Shown piece after piece: positions 1-8,700 of a DNA stretch of 64,000 nt (positions are counted from its first letter, which is position 1; the number at the start of each line of letters is the position of its first letter). Below the pieces are notes generated by a model. That model ran no database searches. It saw only the letters and a list, made by a program, of their open reading frames with translations, and was not told the DNA's origin. The DNA comes from Glaciimonas sp. CA11.2 (GTDB lineage: Bacteria > Pseudomonadota > Gammaproteobacteria > Burkholderiales > Burkholderiaceae_D): assembly GCF_034314045.1 (NCBI RefSeq), contig NZ_JAVIWL010000001.1, positions 1,054,001 to 1,118,000 of the forward strand, read 5' to 3'. Position numbers and translations under genes: made by a program.

Positions 1-387
1 ACTCTGACCCATCTTAAACTTCTGACAATCCCGGACGATGAAAGTGATTTGAAAGGGTTCCGATGTTTTATAGCGATCAGTGAAAGAGTTCGCGAAGCTA
101 GTGGCGACTTTTTCTTACAGCCCCATCGGACGTCTGTCGTTTGGGGCGGGCAGAAAGTTCTATTTATTTTTGAACATCACTCTGGGAAGTTTGGACTTTA
201 CTACGATGTTCAAACTCAAGAATTAGTTAATGAGGTCTCCGGTGGACGGTCATTTCAGACATGCACGATAGTACTCAAAAATAAGATATTTATACCTGTC
301 CCGCCCGAACTACAGGCCAGTTTTCTTCCACGGGGAATTGAAAAAAAACGGCTGGAAATTCGTTCTGAGATTCTCTACATTGAATAA
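1..387 (+). CDS. Hypothetical protein, 5' end outside window
   Basis: The reading frame is open from base 1 and runs to a TAA at 385-387, so this is the C-terminal ~128 residues of a longer gene. A TTG at 49 could be read as a start, but the frame continues in a protein-like way before it, so the gene probably begins upstream of the window. The visible part is a mixed alpha/beta-looking sequence rich in aromatic residues and ends in ...RSEILYIE. I recognise no domain. The base composition is AT-rich compared with the BREX genes downstream, which fits accessory DNA. Function unknown. Confidence 0.5.
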   Translation, partial: TLTHLKLLTIPDDESDLKGFRCFIAISERVREASGDFFLQPHRTSVVWGGQKVLFIFEHHSGKFGLYYDVQTQELVNEVSGGRSFQTCTIVLKNKIFIPVPPELQASFLPRGIEKKRLEIRSEILYIE

Positions 388-586
388 ATTAATTATTATG
401 ATATTTAAACCTTGTTGAAAAACTCTAATTGGAATGCTCCATTGCATTTCAACAAGTACACAAGGTAAATGGGCTCGCTTTCCTTACGAGCCTAACTAAT
501 ATCCACGTTGCAAATTTTTATTGGGGTAGTTTGTTGCAGCACGGACACTACTACCCATCCAGCCATCATTGCGTGAACAGCCATAT

Positions 587-1342
587 CTACATGTTTATTA
601 TTTTTGGCAAATTTGAAACAATGTTTTCTACCCACTTTTTGAATTGATTCTTTTTTTGATAGAGATGAATGTCATACTCCTCTGGAAACATAGATTTAAA
701 TTTTTTAATGTACCTATCCACTGATGAAGTCTCGTTCACTTGCGATTTGATCGCCAAGAATTTTTCTTGTATTTCACGATCAATGTAAGGCTTGTCTTTT
801 AGTGGTGGGCCAACTTCACAACCAAATCTTTTCAATCGATCATATGCAACTTTTCTCACGTCATAAATTTTATCGCACTCAACTATGCCGCGCAGAACAG
901 TTATAGATTGTTCGCATTTAAACTTACCTAGTTTGTTCGCAGCCTCGATTCGTTTTTCGAAACTTGCTTTATCCTTTATTTGAACGATGATATCTTCAAT
1001 ATTTTCCGGGGTTTCTTCAGTGAATTTTGGCTGCGTTGTATTGATGGCATTGAGGGCTTCATCGAGATCTTCCCCTTTTGCATACTGATTCCTATAATTT
1101 TTAAATTTATTAAGTAGGTATTTTCGAGGATGAGGCATTGGGTGGCTTTTTCCTTCTGGAGTTAGCCGTTCATGAGCCTCGTAACGTTTTACTATTTTTA
1201 CCCAATCTTCAGGAAACAACTCTTCAAATTTGCTGACCAGAAAATCATCTGAGCAATTTTTCTCTAGTTCTTGCAACGTCTTAATAATTTTTTCATCTTG
1301 CTTTTGAAAAACTTTCCCTTTTGGAACTCGCTGTCTGCTCAT
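587..1342 (-). CDS. Hypothetical protein with HEAT-repeat-like segment
   Basis: About 251 residues. I chose the ATG at 1342 because it is preceded by AAAGGA at good spacing; a longer frame reaches 1399 without support. The protein is very rich in Lys and Glu. Residues ~125-180 (SFEKRIEAANKLGKFK...DVRKVAYDRLKRFG) resemble two HEAT-type helical repeats, which usually mediate protein contacts. There are no catalytic motifs, signal peptide or membrane segments. The gene is AT-rich, lies on the opposite strand to the BREX operon and sits beside other accessory genes. No function can be assigned. Confidence 0.6.
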   Translation of the reverse strand: MSRQRVPKGKVFQKQDEKIIKTLQELEKNCSDDFLVSKFEELFPEDWVKIVKRYEAHERLTPEGKSHPMPHPRKYLLNKFKNYRNQYAKGEDLDEALNAINTTQPKFTEETPENIEDIIVQIKDKASFEKRIEAANKLGKFKCEQSITVLRGIVECDKIYDVRKVAYDRLKRFGCEVGPPLKDKPYIDREIQEKFLAIKSQVNETSSVDRYIKKFKSMFPEEYDIHLYQKKNQFKKWVENIVSNLPKIINM

Positions 1343-1426
1343 GAGTTTTCCTTTGTGAACATAATGTTTAAATTGAACGGCCCGCGCGGTTTTTCGCACA
1401 GGTCCGCCCGAATAATGGCTTGGCCT

Positions 1427-1852
1427 CTAGCCATTTGTGCCTGAACACCAAAGACGGAAAGAAAAAAGATCGGGTTCATCTGCTGGCGTAACGCCGAGAT
1501 CAGCGCGTATAGCCAGCATAAGTTGATTGAGCTTTCGGTCGTGATCTTCGACTGAAGGATTCGGATTGCTCCGTCCGATTGAGTCCTGAAATTTCCAGAG
1601 GGAAGTAAGAACAAGCTGAGATGCTACCAGTCCAATAGTGTTCACTGCTCTAGCCCAGCGTCGGTGCCCATCGGGAGTCGCGTCTGTACCAACGGTTCCA
1701 CTCAAGGCGTCGAGAAACTCGCGGTAGTGTTCGAGTTTTTGTTTCCGCCATTCGGCCTCACGTTCTTTTCGCTTGGTAAGCAAGAATGTGATTGCCGCAA
1801 CGACAAGGCTCGCTGCTGCGGATATGACGGCGACGAGTATGGGAGTGTCCAT
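1427..1852 (-). CDS. Small N-terminally membrane-anchored hypothetical protein
   Basis: This 141-residue protein starts MDTPILVAVISAAASLVV, giving one hydrophobic N-terminal segment (residues ~4-25). A basic stretch KRKEREAEWRKQKLEHY follows, so the bulk of the protein should be cytoplasmic (N-out, C-in) and largely helical. This architecture, a single membrane anchor followed by a charged helix and YREFLDALS, is common among uncharacterised proteins of defence islands and prophages. No catalytic motif is visible. It lies upstream, in minus-strand order, of the HEAT-like gene, with about 85 bp between its stop and that gene's start. Function unknown. Confidence 0.55.
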   Translation of the reverse strand: MDTPILVAVISAAASLVVAAITFLLTKRKEREAEWRKQKLEHYREFLDALSGTVGTDATPDGHRRWARAVNTIGLVASQLVLTSLWKFQDSIGRSNPNPSVEDHDRKLNQLMLAIRADLGVTPADEPDLFSFRLWCSGTNG

Positions 1853-2129
1853 TATGAAGAGGCCAAACTAAATGTAGACACCCGAACTGTCGGAAAATTT
1901 CCCAACAAATTTGCACTCGCAATCCTTCTTTTCATTTTATTCTTTTAATAATAATTGGCTGACTGACTTTAGCACACTGGAACGCGAAAACACAAACGCA
2001 CCTTGCCGGTGTAATTTCTGTCGCACGACACAATGACCACCTCTGGCCCAGCGTGTGTAAAAAACATAAAAATTCGTTGGTACAATCAATGACACAGAAG
2101 GCATGCTCAACGACCGCCATCAAAGTCAT

Positions 2130-2705
2130 CAGAACGGCTTATGCTGACGAGTTTTTCTTATTGCAGCACAAACTATTTTTTGAATGGCGGTCTCAAAACC
2201 GCTGCAGACCTACAGCGCGACGCACTGACCAACGCCAGATGCGTTGAAATCTATGAGGAAAAAGCCCGCGGAAAAAGTGCAGATAGGCCCGAGCTTGGTC
2301 AGTGTTTACGTGGACTGCGTACGAGCGATACGTTCGTTTTCTGGCGACTAGATCGGCTCCGTCGTTCGCTTCCTGATTTGTTTAAAATCATTGTCGACTT
2401 GTAAGCGCGCGGGGTGGCCGTTGTGAGCCACTAAGTGAAAAATTGACACCAGTAGCGCGGCCGGTCGTGTGGTGTTGCACTTTTTCGCTATGCTCCAAAT
2501 ACGAGCGTAACCTGATACGCGAGCGAACACGCGTCGGCCTCGATGCGGCAGGCGCAAAGGGGGCGGAAGGCCACCGAAGCTAGACGCCAAGCAGATTCGG
2601 GAGACTCTCGCCCTGCTAGTTTACCCACAAGTACGTGCGTATTAGTATTACTGACATAGCCAAACGTTACAGCGTGTCGCGTGCGACGCTTTACAACATG
2701 CCGGT
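2130..2705 (+). pseudogene. Decayed serine resolvase/invertase
   Basis: Three separated stretches, read in order, rebuild a Tn3-type serine recombinase. The first (2207-2403) gives LQRDALTNARCVEIYEEK, ADRPELGQ and FVFWRLDRLRRSLPDL, matching the resolvase catalytic domain. The second, after an in-frame stop, gives NIDTSSAAGRVVLHFFAM followed by ERNLIRERTRVGLDAA. The third (2635-2700) gives ITDIAKRYSVSRATLYNM, the C-terminal HTH. The N-terminal segment carrying the catalytic Ser is not recognisable, and stops or frameshifts separate the pieces, so no active enzyme can be made. It is a relic of a transposon or plasmid that once sat here. Confidence 0.8.
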
Positions 2706-2873
2706 ACCGTTCGTCCGAAGAATTAAAAGTTCCCCCTTAATACGAACAAAATATTTCGTATTTGACCAAAATAAATTTTTACCCAGAACGTGCCACTAAC
2801 GTCGTCATTTTTCAACCTTATTTCATCCCCTATTTAATGCATACCCGTTTTTTGCGACGATAAACGTTCTAAT

Positions 2874-2914
2874 ATAGCATAGACTACTGTATCAAAATGA
2901 TACGCATATGCTAT
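2874..2914. promoter_or_regulatory. Nested palindromes, candidate BrxR operator
   Basis: Two inverted repeats are nested with nearly the same centre. The inner one is GTATCA-AAA-TGATAC (2889-2903). The outer one is ATAGCATA (2874-2881) with TATGCTAT (2907-2914). They lie 57-97 bases before the brxR start. A possible -35 TTGCGA (2852-2857) and -10 TAGCAT (2875-2880) with 17-bp spacing would place the palindromes over and after the -10. WYL-domain BrxR proteins are known to bind inverted repeats upstream of their BREX operons, so autorepression is the natural reading; binding here is inferred. Confidence 0.6.
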
Positions 2915-2970
2915 CCTTGATCATTGAATAAATTTAAAACACTACCGAGCGTGTTCGCGAGGAAATTAAT

Positions 2971-3873
2971 TTGAAAACATCGATTTTGGAGCTCTCACAA
3001 ACTCAAAAGGAGAGGCTCGCATTCCTCGAAATGCGAGCCTTTTTCACAGGTGAATTGAAACGAGCGGACATTGAGGCGCGCTTTGGCGTGAAGCCCGCTG
3101 CGGCCTCGCGCGACTTGACGGCTTATCGCGAAATCGCAGAATTGAACCTTGAATACGATCAGACGACCCGCTGCTATCGGCCGACAGCTGAGTTTAATCC
3201 TGTATTCGAATTTTCAACCGAGCGGGTATTGAGCTGGCTGCTTCAAGGGTTCGGCGATGGTCTTGACCTGCGCTTACGGAAAGCTGCGCCTTGCGAAGGG
3301 CCGGGCAACCTGGTTAAGCCCAACCTCGAAGTCTTGGCGGCGATCGTCCGCGCCCTCTGCGCGAAACGCCCGGTTCGAGTGAGCTACTTGTCTCTTTCAT
3401 CTGGTTCGAGCACTCGGGAAATTGTTCCGGTAGCCATCGCCGACAATGGTCTTCGTTGGCATGTCAGGGCATTCGATCGCGAGAAAAAAAGGTTTTCCGA
3501 TTTTGTCTTGACGCGCATAGCGAAGGTGGAAGACCTGTCCGAGAATGCATTGGAGCATGAGCTTCTAGGCGCTGATGAGCAGTGGGCCAGAATAGTAGAG
3601 CTTGAGCTCGTGCCGCATCCCGGCGTGAAGTGGCCTGAAGCCATTGACGCTGACTATGGGATGGAAAACGGTGCGCTTCGGCTGCGAGCCCGCGCGGCAT
3701 TGGCGGGTTACGTTTTGCGAAGGTGGAATATCGATTGCTCAAGCGATCATAGCTTGGATGCAAGCGCGCATCATCTTTGGCTTCGGAATACGCCCACGCT
3801 CTATGGCGTTGAAAGCGCCACGCTTGCACCGGGCTACGCAACGGGTATCGGGGGAATGAATGGGTCTTTATAA
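2971..3873 (+). CDS. brxR: BrxR, WYL-domain transcriptional regulator of BREX
   Basis: This 300-residue protein is read from a TTG at 2971 with GAGGA just upstream. The N-terminus (residues ~10-70) is a winged HTH with FGVKPAAASRDLTAY as the recognition-helix region. The middle (residues ~130-200) is a WYL domain (RPVRVSYLSLSSGS...VPVAIADNGLRWHVRAFD). The C-terminus is the WCX-type extension. It is the first gene of the BREX operon, and its last codons overlap the brxA start by 14 bases. BrxR homologues repress their own BREX promoters. Nested palindromes upstream are the likely target, and the WYL fold suggests a nucleic-acid or nucleotide ligand signal (inferred). Confidence 0.88.
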   Translation: MKTSILELSQTQKERLAFLEMRAFFTGELKRADIEARFGVKPAAASRDLTAYREIAELNLEYDQTTRCYRPTAEFNPVFEFSTERVLSWLLQGFGDGLDLRLRKAAPCEGPGNLVKPNLEVLAAIVRALCAKRPVRVSYLSLSSGSSTREIVPVAIADNGLRWHVRAFDREKKRFSDFVLTRIAKVEDLSENALEHELLGADEQWARIVELELVPHPGVKWPEAIDADYGMENGALRLRARAALAGYVLRRWNIDCSSDHSLDASAHHLWLRNTPTLYGVESATLAPGYATGIGGMNGSL

Positions 3874-4450
3874 CGCCGAAATCTCCGCCGGATCGCTCAT
3901 GCTCCCCGAGAGTCGACGGATCGCCAAGCTCCTGCTCACGCATCCATCCGACGCGCAGTGGGACTCGGCATTAAAGGATGAGAACCTCCTACAGAAGAAA
4001 CCGGGTACCGCGCGACGCCAGGCGCGCCTTATTCGGAATCGCCTCGACACGCTCGACGAAACGGGATGGAAACTGGTGGCGGAGGGAGATGGCGAATTGG
4101 CCAGCCAAATATTGATGGCTGCCAGTATTCGGCATAGCCGATTGATGGGGGACTTCCTGCGCGATGTGTATGCCCTTGACATTCGAAGACTCGAGACCTC
4201 CCTGAACCACCGTCAATGGGAAGGCTTCCTGGCTGAGTGCGAGCATAGGGACGCGCTCGTACGGGAATGGGCGGTCTCGACAAAAGAAAAGCTGTTCCAA
4301 GTCATCGTGAGGATACTTGTAGAGGCTAAATTTCTCGACTCATCCCGGAAATTGGGGCTTACCCCGCCCATGCTGCATCCTACGTTGATCGACTATTTAA
4401 AGCGGCTGGGCGACACGGAAACGCTCGCGTACATGGACTTTCACCAATGA
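3860..4450 (+). CDS. brxA: BrxA, BREX protein (DUF1819)
   Basis: 196 residues, ATG at 3860 inside the end of brxR. The sequence (MGLYNAEISAGSLMLPESRR... and a middle with ETGWKLVAEGDGELASQILMAA) is typical of the DUF1819/BrxA family, a small helical DNA-binding protein and core component of type 1 BREX. BREX methylates host DNA at an asymmetric motif and blocks replication of unmethylated phage; the role of BrxA in this is not settled. Its stop overlaps the brxB ATG (ATGA at 4447-4450), so the two are translationally coupled. Confidence 0.92.
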   Translation: MGLYNAEISAGSLMLPESRRIAKLLLTHPSDAQWDSALKDENLLQKKPGTARRQARLIRNRLDTLDETGWKLVAEGDGELASQILMAASIRHSRLMGDFLRDVYALDIRRLETSLNHRQWEGFLAECEHRDALVREWAVSTKEKLFQVIVRILVEAKFLDSSRKLGLTPPMLHPTLIDYLKRLGDTETLAYMDFHQ

Positions 4451-5025
4451 CCAAAAATTTTGAAGAGCGTTTGAACCAGATACTGACTCGACTGACTTCG
4501 CCGGAGCTACTCAAAAATCAAGGCTTGGGTAACGAGATTGGATTCTGGATATTTGATTATCCAGCCGAGCGGGAATTGGAGATGCGAGCATTCCGCAAGG
4601 ATGTAATCGAACCCAATCTTGCGCGGATGAAGCCGGAACTGCGTTTTGCCTCGGTCAACCTATTCGACTTCGTGATCGAGTTATTAGAGGAGCGAGGTTT
4701 GTTGGAAAAAGCTTTCGCCAAGCAACGGGATTTTGGCGATGAAGCGCTGCTCGCATCACTACGCCCCATCCTTAAAGAAGACAAACTCGCACCGCGCTTA
4801 GTCGAAAAGACCCGCGTGGAGGAGCTGGATCTGTTGATTCTGCATGGGGTCGGCGCCGTCTACCCGTTGCTACGCACCCACACCTTGCTGTCGGCACTTC
4901 ACCCGTACATGCGTGAGACGCCGCTGCTGATGCTTTATCCGGGAATCTACGATGGCATGAAGCTGAAATTGTTCAACCAACTCACTGACGACAACTACTA
5001 TCGAGCCTTTAGTCTCGTGTCATGA
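4447..5025 (+). CDS. brxB: BrxB, BREX protein (DUF1788)
   Basis: 192 residues. MTKNFEERLNQILTRLTSPE at the start, IGFWIFDYPAERELEMRAF near residue 32 and LPLLMLYPGIYDG-like sequence near the C-terminus are characteristic of the DUF1788/BrxB family. It is a conserved part of type 1 BREX with no enzymatic motif and is thought to act with BrxC and PglZ. It overlaps brxA upstream by 4 bases; the downstream frame containing brxC begins at an ATGA overlap (5022), so the block is read as one coupled message. Confidence 0.92.
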   Translation: MTKNFEERLNQILTRLTSPELLKNQGLGNEIGFWIFDYPAERELEMRAFRKDVIEPNLARMKPELRFASVNLFDFVIELLEERGLLEKAFAKQRDFGDEALLASLRPILKEDKLAPRLVEKTRVEELDLLILHGVGAVYPLLRTHTLLSALHPYMRETPLLMLYPGIYDGMKLKLFNQLTDDNYYRAFSLVS

Positions 5026-5039
5026 ATCAAGGGATAAAA

Positions 5040-8000
5040 ATGAAAATCAAAGACCTGTTTGTCAAGTCGATCGAGCGGCCGATCAATGGCGTCATCAAGG
5101 CTGATCAACGCGATGAAGAAAGCATCTGGCAGGAGCTTGACGAATATGTCGTCACCAAACATATCACTGAATACCTGCGAAAATTTTTCGATGCTTACCT
5201 GGCGGCAATTGATAATCAAAACGATCCTGCGATCGTCGCGCGCATGGGCGTATGGGTATCCGGTTTCTTTGGCTCGGGTAAGTCGCACTTTATCAAGATA
5301 TTGTCCTACCTGCTCTCCAATCTTGAGGCTCATAAGCCGGGAAGCACAGAGCAGCGCAAAGCGATCCAGTTCTTCGATTCGAAAATCAAAAATGACACAC
5401 TACTTCTCGCCGATATTCGCCGCGCGGTTGCCGGCAAGACAGATGTGGTGCTCTTCAACATCGACTCCAAAGCTGACGCCAAGACAGATCGAGACGCCAT
5501 CCTTCAAGTGTTCCTACGCGTCTTCAATGAAATGCAAGGCCTCTCTGGCGACGCGCCACACATCGCCGAAATGGAGCGCTACTTAATCAGCAAAGGCGTC
5601 TATGAGGATTTCAAGACCGCATTCAAAGAACAGCATGGCAATAGCTGGGAGACCGAGCGTGATGCAGTCGACTTCCTGCGTGATGATGTGATTCACGCCC
5701 TGGGCAAATCGCTCAAGATGTCCGAAGATTCTGCCGGCAAGTATTTTGATACCGCCCGCGACACCTACAAGATCAACATCGAGAGTTTCGCCGACCTGGT
5801 GCGCAAGTATCTGGATGCCAAGGGCGCAGGACATCGCGTGATTTTCCTGGTCGATGAGGTCGGTCAGTTCATTGGCAAGAACGCACAACTTATGCTGAAT
5901 ATGCAAACCATCACCGAAGAGCTGGGTACGCTCTGCAAGGGCCGGGCATGGGTGATCGTGACCAGCCAGGAGGACATTGATGCGACGCTGGGCGAGGCCA
6001 ATCAAGCCAAATCCAACGATTTTTCGAAAATTACGGGACGTTTTCATACTCGTCTGTCACTGTCGAGTTCCAACACCGACGAGGTCATTGCCAAGCGCTT
6101 GCTTGAAAAGAAGCCTGGTGCGCGGGAGGAGCTCGAAGCCATTTGGAAGTCCAAGGGCGATATCCTCAACAACCAACTGTCCTTCGCCAACAATGCCGTT
6201 ACACTTCGGGGATTCAAGGACGCCGCGGATTTTGCTATCCATTACCCTTTCGTACCTTATCAGTTCCAGCTTCTGCAAAAAGTCTTCGAGTCGATTCGCA
6301 AGGTCGGGGCTACTGGCCGCCATTTGGCGCGCGGGGAGCGCTCGATGCTTGACGCTTTCCAGACTGCGGCGCGGAGAAATAGCGAGCGCGGATTGGATGC
6401 GCTAGTCCCGCTTTACGACTTTTACCCTTCAATTGAAAGCTTCCTTGATTCGTCAGTCAAGCGCGCAATCGACCAAGCCTCTGAAAATGCGGCACTAGAA
6501 CCCTACGATATCAAGCTTCTGCGCGTACTGTTCCTGATCCGCTACATCCCCGATACCGTCAAGTCGTCCATCGAGAATCTGGCGACGCTGTGCATCGATC
6601 AGATCGATGCGGACAAGCTGGCCTTGAAGCGGCAAATCGAAGCCAGCTTGAATCGTCTTGAGCGTCAAAATCTGGTGAGTCGTAATGGCGAATTCTGGTT
6701 CTTTCTGACGAATGAAGAGCGCGATGTCTCCCAAGAAATCAAGGCGGTTGAGGTCTCTTCGACGGAAATTGCCAAAGTGGTTGCCGAGCTACTCTTCGAC
6801 GAAATTCTTGATGGGAAAACCAAGGTTCGCCATCGTGAAACAAAAAGTGACTACGAATTCAATCGTCTTCTGGATGGAACGCCTTGGCGACAGGCCAACC
6901 AAGAGCTCACGTTTGAGGTTTTGTCGCCGATAGGTGCCGATTACGACATGCTCTCCGAGGCACGCTGCATTGGTCGCAGCGCCGAGTCGGGCGGACGTGC
7001 GATTTTGCGCATGGCGACCGATGCCCGCATCGATGTCGAGATCAAGAACTACGTCCAGATCGAAAAATACATCCTCAGTCCAAAGGCCGCATCACCTGCG
7101 CCATCGCTGAAACGTATCCTGGAAAACCGCAAAGACGAGAATCGGGAGCGCAAAGGCCGGCTGCTAATTCAGTTGGCCGAAATGATGTCTGCTGGCGATT
7201 TCTATGCTTTGGGTCAGAAGCATCAACTTAAACCGTTAAGCCCATCCAGCCTTCTTGATGAAATCGTCAATTACCTGGTCTCGAACACTTATACCAAGCT
7301 CACCTATATCAAGGTCCGACAGGTCGATCCGATCGCCGAAATCCGCGCGGTGCTATCCGCCGATACGATAGGCCAGAAGAACATTGCCTTAGATGGGGCT
7401 GACGGCAACGCTCTTGCGTTGGCCGAGATGCGCCAATATCTGCATGTGGCCGCCAGTGCTAGCCGCGTGCCGCTATCTGACATCGTTGAGAAATTCGCGC
7501 GCGCGCCATGGGGATGGAAGCCGGAGTGGGAAACAGTTCTGCTGATTTCTCGGCTTTTCATGGCCGGTGAGATCAAGCTTGTACTGGAAGGCTCAGATCT
7601 TGATGCCAGAAGCGCAATTGAACCCCTGACCAAGTCCGCTCGTTTCAAGCAGGTCTCGATCCTGCGGCGTAAAACGTCGGATGCCGCTACACGAGCGCAG
7701 GCGCGTGATCTTCATCGCGACCTGTTTTCTTTGATCGCTCGTGAAGATGAGGATGGTTTGGTCGGATCCTGCCGAGAAAATTTTGGCAAACTAAAAGCTG
7801 AGCTGGAACGTGCCCGCGTCAAAGCTGAACAAAAGCATTACCCTGGCGCCCACAACATCGCCAAAGCACTGTCACAGATCGACAAACAATTGGCAATCCG
7901 CGATCCATTTGAGTTCCTTGGTGCTCTGTCCGAAGGAAAAAAAGACTGGCTTGACCTCGCGGAGGATACGCACGACGTTTTGAGCTTTTACAAAACGCAA

Positions 8001-8678
8001 ACGATAGTGTGGGAGCGCATGCTTGTTGGCTTTGCCAGTTTTGCCGATAACCGTGAAGCCTTAGTGAAGGATGCGACAGCAGCAGCCGGCTTGACTGAGC
8101 TTGAAACGATTAGAGCCAACGCTAATCCTTACGGCCAGATCAGCCGGATCGATGCGCTCGTGTCCGCAGTCGAAGCCGTCAATGATGCGCTGGCGTCTGA
8201 AAAGCGCTCTAAAGCGCTACTGTCCATCGATAACAAGATTGAAGAAGTCCAGGCGGCACTCAGCGTAGCACAGGCAGATTCCGACCTAAGTAATAGAGTG
8301 TTGAAGCCACTGCAAGACTTGAAGGCACAACTGGCAGGATTGGTGAGCATTCCGCGGATACTCTTCTTGCAAGGACGTGGCGGCGAGCTGTTGGACGAGG
8401 CGATGGACCGAATTGCTGCCGCAGCCGCAGCTAAAGCCAAGGCGCAAGTGAAACCGATCACGCCGCCATCTTCAAGTGGAGCCTCTGCATCGGCAACGAC
8501 CACATCTATTTCTACCTTGCCAGCCCCGGTGGCCAAGCCGATCCGGGTCATAAAGCTTGCCGAGTTGTCCAGCAAGTCCTACCTCGAAACCGATGACGAG
8601 GTGGAAGACTACGTGGCGAAGCTCAAAACTGAGCTGTTGGCGGTTATCGCGTCCGGACACCGTGCGCGGATTCAATAA
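5040..8678 (+). CDS. brxC: BrxC, BREX AAA+-like ATPase (DUF499/PglY family)
   Basis: I chose the ATG at 5040, giving MKIKDLFVKSIERPINGVIK, because AAGGG lies 6 bases upstream and this is the usual BrxC N-terminus. An ATG at 5022 overlapping brxB would add six residues. Length is ~1212 residues. A Walker A motif (GFFGSGKSHF, residues ~75-84) is followed by a Walker B-like VIFLVDEVGQF (~residue 280). The C-terminal third contains coiled-coil-like helices and a low-complexity linker rich in Pro, Ser and Ala. BrxC is the large P-loop ATPase essential for BREX, acting with BrxB and PglZ. It looks intact. Confidence 0.93.
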   Translation: MKIKDLFVKSIERPINGVIKADQRDEESIWQELDEYVVTKHITEYLRKFFDAYLAAIDNQNDPAIVARMGVWVSGFFGSGKSHFIKILSYLLSNLEAHKPGSTEQRKAIQFFDSKIKNDTLLLADIRRAVAGKTDVVLFNIDSKADAKTDRDAILQVFLRVFNEMQGLSGDAPHIAEMERYLISKGVYEDFKTAFKEQHGNSWETERDAVDFLRDDVIHALGKSLKMSEDSAGKYFDTARDTYKINIESFADLVRKYLDAKGAGHRVIFLVDEVGQFIGKNAQLMLNMQTITEELGTLCKGRAWVIVTSQEDIDATLGEANQAKSNDFSKITGRFHTRLSLSSSNTDEVIAKRLLEKKPGAREELEAIWKSKGDILNNQLSFANNAVTLRGFKDAADFAIHYPFVPYQFQLLQKVFESIRKVGATGRHLARGERSMLDAFQTAARRNSERGLDALVPLYDFYPSIESFLDSSVKRAIDQASENAALEPYDIKLLRVLFLIRYIPDTVKSSIENLATLCIDQIDADKLALKRQIEASLNRLERQNLVSRNGEFWFFLTNEERDVSQEIKAVEVSSTEIAKVVAELLFDEILDGKTKVRHRETKSDYEFNRLLDGTPWRQANQELTFEVLSPIGADYDMLSEARCIGRSAESGGRAILRMATDARIDVEIKNYVQIEKYILSPKAASPAPSLKRILENRKDENRERKGRLLIQLAEMMSAGDFYALGQKHQLKPLSPSSLLDEIVNYLVSNTYTKLTYIKVRQVDPIAEIRAVLSADTIGQKNIALDGADGNALALAEMRQYLHVAASASRVPLSDIVEKFARAPWGWKPEWETVLLISRLFMAGEIKLVLEGSDLDARSAIEPLTKSARFKQVSILRRKTSDAATRAQARDLHRDLFSLIAREDEDGLVGSCRENFGKLKAELERARVKAEQKHYPGAHNIAKALSQIDKQLAIRDPFEFLGALSEGKKDWLDLAEDTHDVLSFYKTQTIVWERMLVGFASFADNREALVKDATAAAGLTELETIRANANPYGQISRIDALVSAVEAVNDALASEKRSKALLSIDNKIEEVQAALSVAQADSDLSNRVLKPLQDLKAQLAGLVSIPRILFLQGRGGELLDEAMDRIAAAAAAKAKAQVKPITPPSSSGASASATTTSISTLPAPVAKPIRVIKLAELSSKSYLETDDEVEDYVAKLKTELLAVIASGHRARIQ

Positions 8679-8700
8679 TTGAACAGGAAATAACAAGAAT

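Noticed and set aside
429..647. Plus-strand frame of 72 codons
   Set aside because: Overlaps the end of the HEAT-like gene on the other strand, has no good ribosome binding site and is rich in His, Tyr and Phe without pattern.
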